From Acidobacteriota bacterium (GTDB taxonomy: Bacteria; Acidobacteriota; Terriglobia; Versatilivoradales; Versatilivoraceae): a stretch of 14,117 bases of DNA. Shown piece by piece: positions 1 to 7,531 of the stretch. The DNA lies in contig JAPOZE010000234.1 in NCBI GenBank assembly GCA_026706225.1, positions 1 to 14,117 of the forward strand, read 5' to 3'. Under the pieces are notes generated by a model that was not told the DNA's origin, searched no databases, and was given only the letters and a program-made list of their open reading frames with translations. The position numbers were made by a program, and so were the translations under genes. Each line of letters starts with the position of its first letter. Position 1 is the stretch's first letter.

Positions 1-239
1 GCAGGTTGGAGAAGCTGGCGGCATTCTACACGACGCCGGGATTTTGCAACGAGCTTCTCCACCTTTTTCTGGCCAGAGACCTGGAACCCGGGCAAAGGGC
101 CGGAGATGAGGATGAGGAACTCTCCGTCCATCGCTATTCTCCCGTGCAACTGGAGACACTGATCCGTCAGGGCAAGATCGTCGACGCCAAGACGCTCATC
201 GGCCTTCACCATCTCTTGGCCATTGAGAAGCACCACTAA
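1..239 (+). CDS. ADP-ribose pyrophosphatase-type Nudix hydrolase, C-terminal part (5' truncated)
   Basis: This is the last ~79 codons of a gene that begins before the window; the reading frame is open to the left edge and stops with TAA at 237-239. The segment LAAFYTTPGFCNE followed by LHLFLARDL matches the conserved stretch after the Nudix box in ADP-ribose pyrophosphatases (NudF/YffH type), where the phrase is usually FY-x-x-PGF-x-x-E. The Nudix box itself (GX5EX7REUXEEXGU) lies outside the window, so catalytic residues cannot be checked. The C-terminus ends soon after the Nudix fold with no winged-helix extension, which argues against the NrtR regulator type. The family hydrolyses ADP-ribose to AMP and ribose 5-phosphate in the cytoplasm. 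The nearby pncB and pncA genes fit a role in NAD turnover. The next gene starts 82 bp downstream on the same strand. The TTG at 6-8 should not be taken as the start, because homology continues upstream of it. Confidence 0.8.
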   Translation, partial: RLEKLAAFYTTPGFCNELLHLFLARDLEPGQRAGDEDEELSVHRYSPVQLETLIRQGKIVDAKTLIGLHHLLAIEKHH

Positions 240-321
240 CTTCGTGGATCACTCTTTTTTTCGTTTGTTTCAGTCAGGTCGCTTGACCGGCCGTTTGCGC
301 TTTCGAGGAGACCCCGATTCC

Positions 322-1824
322 ATGCCAAGAAAACGAGTTACCCAACTCTCTCCTGATCTCCTGACCCGTGTGTTTGAGATTCATGTCCTGGCAGTCCTGG
401 TAGCCGGACTGGCTGTCGGTTTCCTGCCGGCATGGATTGGGGCCGAGGAAGCGGCCGAGGCCCCGGTGTGGCCGAGATTCCGGGGCCCTGGCGGTATGGG
501 TGTCTCCGACGATCGAAACCTCCCGGTCCGCTTTGGGCCGGAAGAGAGCGTCCTCTGGAAGACCGGTCTGCTGCCTGGAGAGTCTTCTCCGGTGATCGCC
601 GGCGATCGTTTGTTTCTGACCGGGGCCTCGGAGGATTCGCTGGTCACCTATGGTCTCGATCGCGATACAGGCCGGATCCTCTGGCAGCGTTCCCTGGCCA
701 GGGAACGGGATCAGAGGTACCACAAGATCAACTCGGCCGCTTCTCCAACTCCCGTAACCGATGGAGACGTCCTGGTCGTGTTTTTTGGGGATTTCGGCCT
801 GGTTGCCTACGAGCTGGACGGTCGCGAGCGATGGCGATTGCCGGTCGGACCGTTGAACAACGTCAATGGGCACGGGGCATCGCCGATCCTGGCAGACGGA
901 ATGGTCGTCATGGTCTGCGACCAGGACAGCGGCTCCTACATGATTGCCGTGGATCAGGAAAGCGGGCGGGTGCTTTGGAGGACGGAAAGGCCCGAGGTGA
1001 CCCGGGGCTACTCGACCCCGGCGGTATTTCGGCCCAAGGGTGGGCCCGCGGAGCTGATCGTGCCGGGGTCCTACCAGTTGATCGCCTACTCGCTGGATCG
1101 AGGAGAGAAGCTCTGGTGGCTGCGGGGCATGGCCTGGCAGCTCAAGTCGGTGCCGCTGATCGACGGCGACAGGATCTACCTCAATGCCTGGGAATCCGGA
1201 GGCAACAGCGCCGTTCGCGTCGAGCTTCCCTCCCATGCCCAGGTCTTGGCGGAACGGGACCGGGATGGGGACGGACGGTTGTCCTTGGAGGAGATCGAAG
1301 GATTCAAGCCGGCCAGGACCTGGCGAAACGTGGATCTGGACAAGGATCGATTCCTGAGCCGGCTGGATTGGGAATTCTATCGAGCCCGCCTGGAGGCCCA
1401 GAACAACATGATGGCCATACGGCATGGAGGACGCGGAGACCTGACCGCCAGCAATATTCTTTGGCGATATCGAAGATCCCTGCCGAACGTCTCTTCTCCG
1501 CTCCTTTACCAATCGGTTCTCTACCTGGTCAAGGATGGTGGCATCGTCACCACCCTGGATCCCGAAAGCGGGGAAGTGCTCAAGCAGGCCCGCCTGAACG
1601 GGGCCACCGACCGCTACTATTCTTCTCCCGTGGGTGCGGACGACAAGGTGTACCTGATCAGCCAGAACGGGAAGGCCCCGGTCTTGAAGGCGGGAGGCCA
1701 ATGGGAGGTACTGGCTCTCAACGACCTCGCGGAAGAGTGTTACGCCACTCCGGCCATTGCCGACAGTCGACTCTACGTTCGCACCCAGCGGACGCTCTAT
1801 TGCTTCGCCCGCCTTCCCCAATAG
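322..1824 (+). CDS. Exported PQQ-like beta-propeller repeat protein with EF-hand-like insertion
   Basis: This is a 500-aa protein if started at ATG 322, which has GAGGAG at 305-310 upstream. An earlier ATG at 223 lies inside the preceding gene and would add 33 residues before the signal sequence. Residues ~17-40 form a hydrophobic export signal (VFEIHVLAVLVAGLAVGF), followed by an Ala/Glu-rich segment. The mature start WPRFRGPGGMGVS is the typical opening of PQQ-like (PF13360-type) propeller proteins. Blade motifs recur: SPVIAGDRLFLTG (~89-101), LDRDTGRILWQ (~112-122), SPTPVTDGDVLVV (~141-153), DQESGRVLWR (~211-220), LDPESGEVLKQ near the end. Between blades, residues 313-324 form a canonical 12-residue EF-hand loop (D-x-D-x-D-G) and residues 338-349 a weaker second loop. 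Such proteins act in the periplasm or at the surface. No catalytic role can be assigned, and the repeat fold alone does not prove PQQ binding. pncB begins 13 bp downstream. Confidence 0.87.
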   Translation: MPRKRVTQLSPDLLTRVFEIHVLAVLVAGLAVGFLPAWIGAEEAAEAPVWPRFRGPGGMGVSDDRNLPVRFGPEESVLWKTGLLPGESSPVIAGDRLFLTGASEDSLVTYGLDRDTGRILWQRSLARERDQRYHKINSAASPTPVTDGDVLVVFFGDFGLVAYELDGRERWRLPVGPLNNVNGHGASPILADGMVVMVCDQDSGSYMIAVDQESGRVLWRTERPEVTRGYSTPAVFRPKGGPAELIVPGSYQLIAYSLDRGEKLWWLRGMAWQLKSVPLIDGDRIYLNAWESGGNSAVRVELPSHAQVLAERDRDGDGRLSLEEIEGFKPARTWRNVDLDKDRFLSRLDWEFYRARLEAQNNMMAIRHGGRGDLTASNILWRYRRSLPNVSSPLLYQSVLYLVKDGGIVTTLDPESGEVLKQARLNGATDRYYSSPVGADDKVYLISQNGKAPVLKAGGQWEVLALNDLAEECYATPAIADSRLYVRTQRTLYCFARLPQ

Positions 1825-1827
1825 GAG
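1824..1827 (+). promoter_or_regulatory. Ribosome binding site GGAG deciding the pncB start
   Basis: GGAG overlaps the last base of the upstream TAG stop and sits 10 bp before the in-frame TTG at 1838. No in-frame ATG lies between the upstream stop and the first conserved pncB residues. This site therefore supports TTG initiation and translational coupling to the preceding gene. Confidence 0.6.
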
Positions 1828-1837
1828 ATGGGTTATC

Positions 1838-3334
1838 TTGGGTACCGATCAGGCACATGATCGCGCTCATCACCCCCTGCTGACCGATCTCTACCAGTTG
1901 ACCATGGCCTCTGGCTATTGGAAGACCGGGTGGGAGGAGAAGGAAGCCGTCTTCAACCTCACCTTCCGAAACAATCCCTTTGGGGGTGCTTTTTCCATTG
2001 CCTGTGGGCTGGCCAGCGTCATTGAGACCCTGGACCGATACGCTTTCAATGCCGAGGATATCGACTACCTGGGGAGCTTGACCGGCAACGATGGCCGGCC
2101 GATATTTCAATCCGACTTCTTGAGATATCTGGGAGGGCTGAAGCTGACCTGCGAGGTGGACGGTTTCCCCGAAGGGACGCTGGTCTTCCCTCACGAGCCC
2201 GTGCTGCGGGTGCGCGGGCCGATCATTCAATGCCAGCTCCTGGAAACAACCCTGCTGAATATCCTCAACTTTCAGTCGCTGATTGCCACCAAGGCGGCCC
2301 GGGTGTGTTTGGCGGCCGCTGGAGATCCCGTGCTGGAATTCGGTCTGCGGCGGGCGCAGGGAAGCGACGGCGGTCTCACTGCCAGCCGGGCTGCCTATAT
2401 CGGCGGCTGCGCCGGCACCTCCAACCTTCTGGCCGGGAAGCGCTTTGGAATTCCGGTCCGGGGAACTCATGCCCACAGTTGGGTCATGGCCTTTGGCAAC
2501 GAGCTTGAGTCCTTCGAGGCCTACGCCAGGGCGCTCCCCAACAATTGCGTTTTCCTGGTGGATACCTATGACACTCTGGAGGGGGTTCGCAACGCTGCCC
2601 GGGTGGGGAAGCAGCTGCGGCAATCGGGCCATGAGATGGTGGGAATCCGGCTCGATTCGGGAAACCTGGACCGGCTCAGCCGGGATGCCCGCGATATCCT
2701 GGACGAGGCGGGGTTTGCCGACGCGGTCATCATTGCCAGCAACGATCTTGACGAACACCTCATCGCCTCCCTCAAGAAGCAGGGGGCGAGCGTTGGAGTC
2801 TGGGGGGTGGGAACCAGGATGGTGACGGCCGATGGTCAGCCGGCGATGGGCGGAGTCTACAAGCTGGCGGCCGTTCGCGGTTCCTCGGGAGACTGGGACT
2901 ACAAGCTGAAACTGTCTGAACAGTCGGTAAAGGTGTCGATTCCGGGCATCCTTCAAGTCCGCCGGTTCCGAAAAGCCGGGAGGGATGTGGGAGATTTAAT
3001 CTATGACCTGCGCTTCGGAGTCGGCAGCAGGCAGGTGTTGCTGGATTCCAGCCGGGTGCGTCGAGAGCGGCGGTTTCCTGCGTGGGAGGCCGGCGAGGAT
3101 CTCTTGATTCCGGTCTGGCGCAATGGGAAGCAGGTCTGTGAGGCGGAGTCGGTGGATTGCTGTCGCCAAAGGGCACAAGAGCAGTTGGCCCGATTGGACC
3201 CTGCCCTGAAGCGCCTGACCCGCCCCGGGCAGTATCCGGTGGGTCTCGAGTCGAGGCTTCACCATCTGAGAGAAAGGATGATCCTGGAGAGCAATCGGCA
3301 TGGAAGCCTTGATAGTGGTCGACGTTCAAAATGA
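1838..3334 (+). CDS. pncB: Nicotinate phosphoribosyltransferase
   Basis: This is a 498-aa cytoplasmic enzyme of the Preiss-Handler NAD salvage pathway. It converts nicotinate, PRPP and ATP to nicotinate mononucleotide. Family landmarks appear in order from the TTG start: LLTDLYQLTMASGYW (~14-28), FNLTFRNNPFGGAF, LLNILNFQSLIATKAAR (~139-155), EFGLRRAQG (~167-175), RGTHAHSW (~208-215, with the conserved His pair), VDTYDTLEGV (~241-250), GIRLDSGNL (~269-277), SNDLDE (~301-306) and WGVGTRMVT (~322-330). Length agrees with long bacterial NAPRTases of about 480-500 aa. An ATG in the same frame at 1757 lies deep inside the upstream gene and would add 27 unconserved residues, so the TTG with GGAG upstream is preferred. 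The 3' end overlaps pncA by 35 bp. Together with pncA the gene gives the two-step route from nicotinamide to NaMN. Confidence 0.95.
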   Translation: MGTDQAHDRAHHPLLTDLYQLTMASGYWKTGWEEKEAVFNLTFRNNPFGGAFSIACGLASVIETLDRYAFNAEDIDYLGSLTGNDGRPIFQSDFLRYLGGLKLTCEVDGFPEGTLVFPHEPVLRVRGPIIQCQLLETTLLNILNFQSLIATKAARVCLAAAGDPVLEFGLRRAQGSDGGLTASRAAYIGGCAGTSNLLAGKRFGIPVRGTHAHSWVMAFGNELESFEAYARALPNNCVFLVDTYDTLEGVRNAARVGKQLRQSGHEMVGIRLDSGNLDRLSRDARDILDEAGFADAVIIASNDLDEHLIASLKKQGASVGVWGVGTRMVTADGQPAMGGVYKLAAVRGSSGDWDYKLKLSEQSVKVSIPGILQVRRFRKAGRDVGDLIYDLRFGVGSRQVLLDSSRVRRERRFPAWEAGEDLLIPVWRNGKQVCEAESVDCCRQRAQEQLARLDPALKRLTRPGQYPVGLESRLHHLRERMILESNRHGSLDSGRRSK

Positions 3335-3923
3335 TTTCGTTCCCGGGGGAGCACTGGCGGTTCCCGGCGGAGATGAAGTGATACCCCGCGTGAACCGGCT
3401 GCAGACAAGATTCGAGTTGATCGTCGCAACCCGGGACTGGCATCCTCGCGATCACGGGAGCTTTGCCGCCAACCATCCCGGAAAGCGTGTAGGAGACTCC
3501 ATCGAGTTGGGGGGGCTCGGGCAGACGCTGTGGCCGGTCCATTGTGTGCAACATACGCCGGGGGCTGACTTCGCACCGGGTCTGAACCGAGATCGCTGGG
3601 CCAAGGTCGTGGTTAAAGGCACCGATGCCAACATTGACAGCTACAGCGGCTTTTACGACAACGGGCATCGCAGGGCCACCGGTCTCGGGGACTACCTCAA
3701 ACACAAGGGTGTGAGCAGGGTATTCGTGGCGGGGCTGGCCACCGACTACTGTGTCAAGTTCACTGCGCTGGACGCGCAGACCCTGGGGTTTGTGACCCAC
3801 GTGGTCCGGGATTGTTGCCGGGGCGTCGATCTCAATCCGGGGGATGTGGAACGAGCGGTGGATGAAATGAAGGCGGCTGGTGTCGGAATCCTGGATAGCG
3901 CCGGGTTGGGAAAACGTCAATAG
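3300..3923 (+). CDS. pncA: Nicotinamidase (isochorismatase-like hydrolase)
   Basis: This 207-aa enzyme deamidates nicotinamide to nicotinate and ammonia in the cytoplasm and feeds pncB. The catalytic triad of the family is visible as Asp8 (VVDVQNDF), Lys106 (VVVKGTDA) and Cys151 (GLATDYCV). Metal ligands match those described for PncA: Asp46 and His48 (TRDWHP), His52 (DHGSF) and His81 (WPVHCV). The segment DSYSGFYDN (~113-121) is also typical. Length is normal for PncA (about 190-215 aa). GGAG at 3286-3289 lies 10 bp before the ATG, inside the end of pncB, and the two genes overlap by 35 bp in different frames, so translation is probably coupled. It is the last gene of the + strand operon. 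The convergent Sel1-repeat gene ends only 24 bp away, and I see no convincing terminator hairpin between them. Confidence 0.95.
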   Translation: MEALIVVDVQNDFVPGGALAVPGGDEVIPRVNRLQTRFELIVATRDWHPRDHGSFAANHPGKRVGDSIELGGLGQTLWPVHCVQHTPGADFAPGLNRDRWAKVVVKGTDANIDSYSGFYDNGHRRATGLGDYLKHKGVSRVFVAGLATDYCVKFTALDAQTLGFVTHVVRDCCRGVDLNPGDVERAVDEMKAAGVGILDSAGLGKRQ

Positions 3924-3947
3924 TTTTGGACACTACGGACACGGAAC

Positions 3948-4787
3948 TTATCTGCGGGACATTTTCTTTCGCCACTTGTTTGAAAGACCCTCGGCCTTCT
4001 TGATTTCCTCGGCGGTCATCCGTTGCCCCAATCTGCCTTTCAGCTCCGTTGACTGCTGGTGGACTTCGCGGGTGCGCCGGCCCCGGCTGCTGAACTGGGC
4101 TGCCAAATGGACCCAGGCATAGGCCTTCAGGTCGTCCTGAGAGAGACCTTCCCCTTTGAGGTAGGCCACGCCCAGGTTGTGCATGGCCTGGGGTAGTCCC
4201 CGCTCCGCTGCTTTCTGGAACCACTTGACGGCCTCCAGTTTGTCCTGTGCGACGCCTCGGCCTTCGCTGTACATCCTGCCCAGGTTGGATTGTGCGTGGG
4301 GGACACCCTGTTCGGCGGCCAGCCGATACCAGTAAGCTGCCTGCTGGTCGTCTTTCTCGATCCCCTTTCCGTTCTCGTACATGACTCCCAGGTTGTGCTG
4401 AGCGACGGCGTTGCCTCGCCTGGTCCCCCGGCGAAACCACTCGATGGCCCGGGAATCATCCTGAGGAACGCCGCGGCCGTAAGCGTACCGCAAGCCCAGA
4501 ATGGATTGGGCCAGGCCGTGTCCCTGCTCGGCCGCTTTCCGAAACCACTTCACGGCCTCAGCCTGATCTCGAGGGACCCCGCGACCCCAGGCAAACATCC
4601 TGCCCAGCAGGACTTGAGCCTCGACATCCCCCTCTTCGGCCAGCGACCGGGCAAGCTGATAGGCCGTACCGTACTGGCCTTGATCGTAAGCTTCGGTGGC
4701 GACTGAGGATTGTCCCCGAATGGGGACAGGGTGGAAATGATGCAGGGAGATGAGCAAGGTCATGGAGCAGAGTATTCTCAAGCTCAT
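3948..4787 (-). CDS. Exported Sel1-repeat (TPR-like) protein
   Basis: This is a 279-aa protein with an N-terminal signal sequence (MSLRILCSMTLLISL) and probable cleavage after ~residue 26. It has five consecutive Sel1-like repeats of 36 aa encoded at about 4092-4625. Each carries the pattern AQ-x-x-LG-x-x-Y-x-x-G-x-G-V-x-x-D-x-x-x-A-x-x-W-x-x-x-A-A-x-x-G. A charged Lys/Arg-rich tail (MTAEEIKKAEGLSNKWRKK) follows the repeats. Sel1 repeats form alpha-solenoids that scaffold protein-protein contacts; no enzymatic domain is present and the partner cannot be predicted. The start is ATG 4787, because GAGG lies 6 bp upstream. A TTG at 4799 would add four residues and overlap that site. The gene runs opposite to pncA and stops 24 bp from its end. 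It is about 180 bp downstream of the TonB-dependent receptor on the same strand, so it may have its own promoter. Confidence 0.9.
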   Translation of the reverse strand: MSLRILCSMTLLISLHHFHPVPIRGQSSVATEAYDQGQYGTAYQLARSLAEEGDVEAQVLLGRMFAWGRGVPRDQAEAVKWFRKAAEQGHGLAQSILGLRYAYGRGVPQDDSRAIEWFRRGTRRGNAVAQHNLGVMYENGKGIEKDDQQAAYWYRLAAEQGVPHAQSNLGRMYSEGRGVAQDKLEAVKWFQKAAERGLPQAMHNLGVAYLKGEGLSQDDLKAYAWVHLAAQFSSRGRRTREVHQQSTELKGRLGQRMTAEEIKKAEGLSNKWRKKMSRR

Positions 4788-4793
4788 GGCATG

Positions 4794-4797
4794 CCTC
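4794..4797 (-). promoter_or_regulatory. Ribosome binding site GAGG for the Sel1-repeat gene
   Basis: GAGG on the minus strand sits 6 bp before ATG 4787. It favours that start over the in-frame TTG at 4799, which overlaps the site. Confidence 0.5.
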
Positions 4798-4967
4798 AAT
4801 CTCTCTTCGACATGGCCCGAGTGTGAACGATTGGCTGGAAGATTACAAGTAGAAACTCGGGCCAGGCCTCCCCGACAGAGAATGATCCCGGCCTGACTTC
4901 CGGCGGACGGGAAACACCTGTCCTCAACGGTGCTGCCGTCTGTCGGCGAGTGCCCCTTGGGTCCGGC

Positions 4968-7478
4968 TCAGTCCTCTGACTTTCCCAACCAGCGCAATCG
5001 AATGACCAGCTTTCTGGGGGATCGTCCGAAGAGATTGTGAAACTGGGGAGAATCGATGTTGTTGTTGACCAAGTTGTAGTTGGGTCGATTGGTCAGGTTG
5101 TCCACCCCGGGGCGCAGCGACCACCGATGTCCGAGGAAAGTCAATGTTCTCTGGACGTGGATGTTCAAGTTGAAGTGCCGGGGAATTCTCCAACTGTTGA
5201 TTCGGCCCACCTGTTTGCCGTTGTCGTCATGGATGCTGAAAGGAAATCCGTCACGCCATTCGGCAAAAAGAGCCACCGAAGTCTTTTCCCCGATGGGGAA
5301 GGATGCCCAGGACACCAGTCGATGGGGCACATCCCAGGACGGTCGGCCCGAGATATCGGAAAACAGGACAGGGTCGTCAGTATCCAGGTCCAGAGCGGCA
5401 TTGGAGCGGGCTCGCGAATAGGTGTAGCTCAGGAACCAGCGGTGGTGCGCCCGGAACAGTCTGCTCAGGGAGATCTCGATCGAATCGTAGGTGTTTTCCC
5501 TGAAGTTCTGCAGTTGATAGTGGATGGTGCGACTCCCGGGAGGGAGGCGATCGTCCTGGATCGTCCTGATTGAGATGGGGACCTGCGCATATCCGTTCCG
5601 CATTCTCTTACGCAGGTAATTGAGGTTGAGATCGGTTCCGTACGGCAGCTTCTGCTGCCAGCCGGCGCTCAGGTTCTGTGTCCTGGGGATGGTGAGCAGG
5701 GATCGGTCCAGAGTGAAGAACCTGACGTTGAGAGGTTGCAGCGGCGTGATTCCGTCCGGGGCGAAGTCGGTAAAGATGGAAAATTGATCTCGATGGCGGG
5801 TGAAGACCCGGAAGTAGGTGGTGGCCGGAATCCATCCAAAGCCGGCCGAGAACTTGGTGCTGTCAAGTCCGACTGGCATGAAAGCCAGGCTGAATCTTGG
5901 GGTAACCACGCCGCGGGACACAACCCGATCCCAATCCCAGCGCAGCCCCAACTCCGCCACCAGCCGCGGCTGGATGGCCCACCGGTCCTGCAGGTAGGCA
6001 GCAGTTTCCAGATTCCATTCACTGAACTTACCACTGCCGCCGAACGACAGCCTGCTTGACCGGGTTCCGTCCAGGCGGAAATATTCGATGGCGGATCGTC
6101 GGATGTCCTGGAAATATCGGGAATAGTCGAGATTGGCCCCCACCTTGGTCTGGTGCTGTCCGAGCCAGTCCCAGGGGGGACTGAACAGATCGGCCCGCCA
6201 CTGGTCGCGGCTGCTGTTGTGCAAGGTGTCGACGGGAAAGTTTCCGCCTCTTTCGAAGGACGTGATCCGGTAGGTCCGGCTTCCTTGAGGGACTTGGCGA
6301 TTGATCGAGCGGTAGGCCGCATAGCCGAATTCCAGGATACTTTCGGAGGATAGTACCCATTGGTCCTTGAGATTGAAGAAATACCTGCGCGCCCGCCTGT
6401 CCAGAGTGGTCTCCAGCGGATTCAGGGGAGACAGGCCCGATTTGGGTGCGTTGAGATAGTCCACGACGAACCCGGAGCTCAACGTGTGCTGGGGCGTGAG
6501 CTTGGCTTGAACTCGCAAGCTGTTGTTGACGGCCCAGGATACGTGACGGTCCCGGCCGACCGGCAGCTCGGGGATGATGTTTTCCTCATAGAGGAGATCC
6601 AGGCTGTTGAAGAACCAGGCGCGATTCTTGAGGATGGGGCCGGAGAAATTGTGGCGGGGTCTCCAGTCGCGGAATCGGAGCCCCCGGGTAAATTCGATTC
6701 CGGGAACGAAGTTGGTGAACCGCTGCTTGAACTGGTCGTCTCCCATCCGGGAATTGAGGACCATGGTGCCGCCCGTCCCCTTGCCGAACTCGGCCGAATA
6801 GCGCCCGGAGAACAGATCCAGGGATTTGACCGATTCCGCACCCAGCCCCATCTCCAGCTTTCCCGAGGCCGGATCGGACAGATTGAATCCATCCAGGGAC
6901 CAGTTCATCTCCTGCACCGAGCTTCCATGAAAATGCAAGTCACCCTTCGGATCCCTCAAAACGCCCGGCAAGACCGCCGCGGCCCCTTGAATTCGAAGCT
7001 TGGTTGAGCGGGTTACGGGGATGGAGTCGATTTCCCTTTCCTCCAGGGCCTGCGACATGGCGACCTGCTCTACCGACAGATGGTCATCCGGGTAGACATC
7101 GACCGTGATTCGAGACTCCTCCAGGGAGATGAGCTCGATGTTGACCAGGTTCACCCCGGTGATCAAGTCGAGGGTCTTGTCCTCGATCGGGTAGAAGTCC
7201 CCATGGCTCGCCTGGAGGAGATATCTTCCGGCTCGATCCAGGTTGAAGCTGAAGGTCCCCTGTTCATTGGAACGGGTGGTTACCTCTACACCTGGACCGC
7301 CGCTGTTCTCAATGAGGAGGCTGACCTCCCGGATGGGGTTCAAGCCTTGATCGGTGACCGTCCCGCTCACGACCACCTGCCCCATCGTCGGTTCCACGAG
7401 GCACAGGAGCACGGCTCCGACACCTGCTGTCAGCCGCAGCCCCAAGCATTCCCTGGTGACCCGTTTCAGCGTTGTCAT
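4968..7478 (-). CDS. TonB-dependent receptor, Oar-like, with N-terminal carboxypeptidase-regulatory-like domain
   Basis: This is an 836-aa outer-membrane protein. Residues 1-33 form a signal peptide (hydrophobic LTAGVGAVLLCLV). Residues ~36-115 are a carboxypeptidase D regulatory-like beta-sandwich: VSGTVTDQGLNPI, then NEQGTFSFNL and AGRYLLQASHGDFYP. Residues ~145-245 are a plug-like domain with MNWSLDGFNLSDP, FSGRYSAEFGKG and TGGTMVLNSRMG. The remainder is a beta-barrel rich in alternating aromatic strands, including VDNLTNRPNYN near the C-terminus. Receptors of this layout take up or bind large substrates at the outer membrane with TonB energy; the ligand is unknown and I see no clear TonB box. 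The length is at the short end for Oar-like members, which often exceed 1000 aa. ATG 7478 is chosen because GAAGGA precedes it by 6 bp and the signal peptide begins there; an in-frame start at 7526 would add 16 non-signal residues. The VWFA gene ends 53 bp upstream on the same strand. Confidence 0.88.
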   Translation of the reverse strand: MTTLKRVTRECLGLRLTAGVGAVLLCLVEPTMGQVVVSGTVTDQGLNPIREVSLLIENSGGPGVEVTTRSNEQGTFSFNLDRAGRYLLQASHGDFYPIEDKTLDLITGVNLVNIELISLEESRITVDVYPDDHLSVEQVAMSQALEEREIDSIPVTRSTKLRIQGAAAVLPGVLRDPKGDLHFHGSSVQEMNWSLDGFNLSDPASGKLEMGLGAESVKSLDLFSGRYSAEFGKGTGGTMVLNSRMGDDQFKQRFTNFVPGIEFTRGLRFRDWRPRHNFSGPILKNRAWFFNSLDLLYEENIIPELPVGRDRHVSWAVNNSLRVQAKLTPQHTLSSGFVVDYLNAPKSGLSPLNPLETTLDRRARRYFFNLKDQWVLSSESILEFGYAAYRSINRQVPQGSRTYRITSFERGGNFPVDTLHNSSRDQWRADLFSPPWDWLGQHQTKVGANLDYSRYFQDIRRSAIEYFRLDGTRSSRLSFGGSGKFSEWNLETAAYLQDRWAIQPRLVAELGLRWDWDRVVSRGVVTPRFSLAFMPVGLDSTKFSAGFGWIPATTYFRVFTRHRDQFSIFTDFAPDGITPLQPLNVRFFTLDRSLLTIPRTQNLSAGWQQKLPYGTDLNLNYLRKRMRNGYAQVPISIRTIQDDRLPPGSRTIHYQLQNFRENTYDSIEISLSRLFRAHHRWFLSYTYSRARSNAALDLDTDDPVLFSDISGRPSWDVPHRLVSWASFPIGEKTSVALFAEWRDGFPFSIHDDNGKQVGRINSWRIPRHFNLNIHVQRTLTFLGHRWSLRPGVDNLTNRPNYNLVNNNIDSPQFHNLFGRSPRKLVIRLRWLGKSED

Positions 7479-7484
7479 GAAAAA

Positions 7485-7490
7485 TCCTTC
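7485..7490 (-). promoter_or_regulatory. Ribosome binding site GAAGGA for the TonB-dependent receptor
   Basis: GAAGGA on the minus strand, 6 bp upstream of ATG 7478. It decides between that ATG and the longer in-frame start at 7526. Confidence 0.6.
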
Positions 7491-7531
7491 GCCGCCATTG
7501 TGGATTGACAGGCTGAAAAAGGTCAAACTTG

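Noticed and set aside
1..239. NrtR-type NAD regulator for the truncated first gene
   Set aside because: No winged-helix follows the Nudix fold before the stop codon, and the visible motif is that of ADP-ribose pyrophosphatases.
274..1821. Long open frame on the minus strand, 515 codons, antisense to the propeller gene
   Set aside because: It mirrors the propeller gene in GC-rich DNA and its translation shows no family motif, signal sequence or ribosome site. The + strand frame has clear PQQ-like repeats.
432..1883. Second long + strand frame of 483 codons inside the propeller gene
   Set aside because: The composition is Arg/Gly-rich without motifs, as expected from an off-frame reading of GC-rich coding DNA.
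3924..3947. Possible bidirectional terminator between convergent pncA and the Sel1 gene
   Set aside because: The 24-bp gap holds a direct GGACAC repeat but no stable hairpin or T-run that I can draw.
4863..4895. CAGGCC/GGCCTG inverted repeat between the receptor and the Sel1 gene
   Set aside because: A six-base stem with a 21-base loop and no T-run is easily found by chance in GC-rich DNA, so I do not call a terminator.
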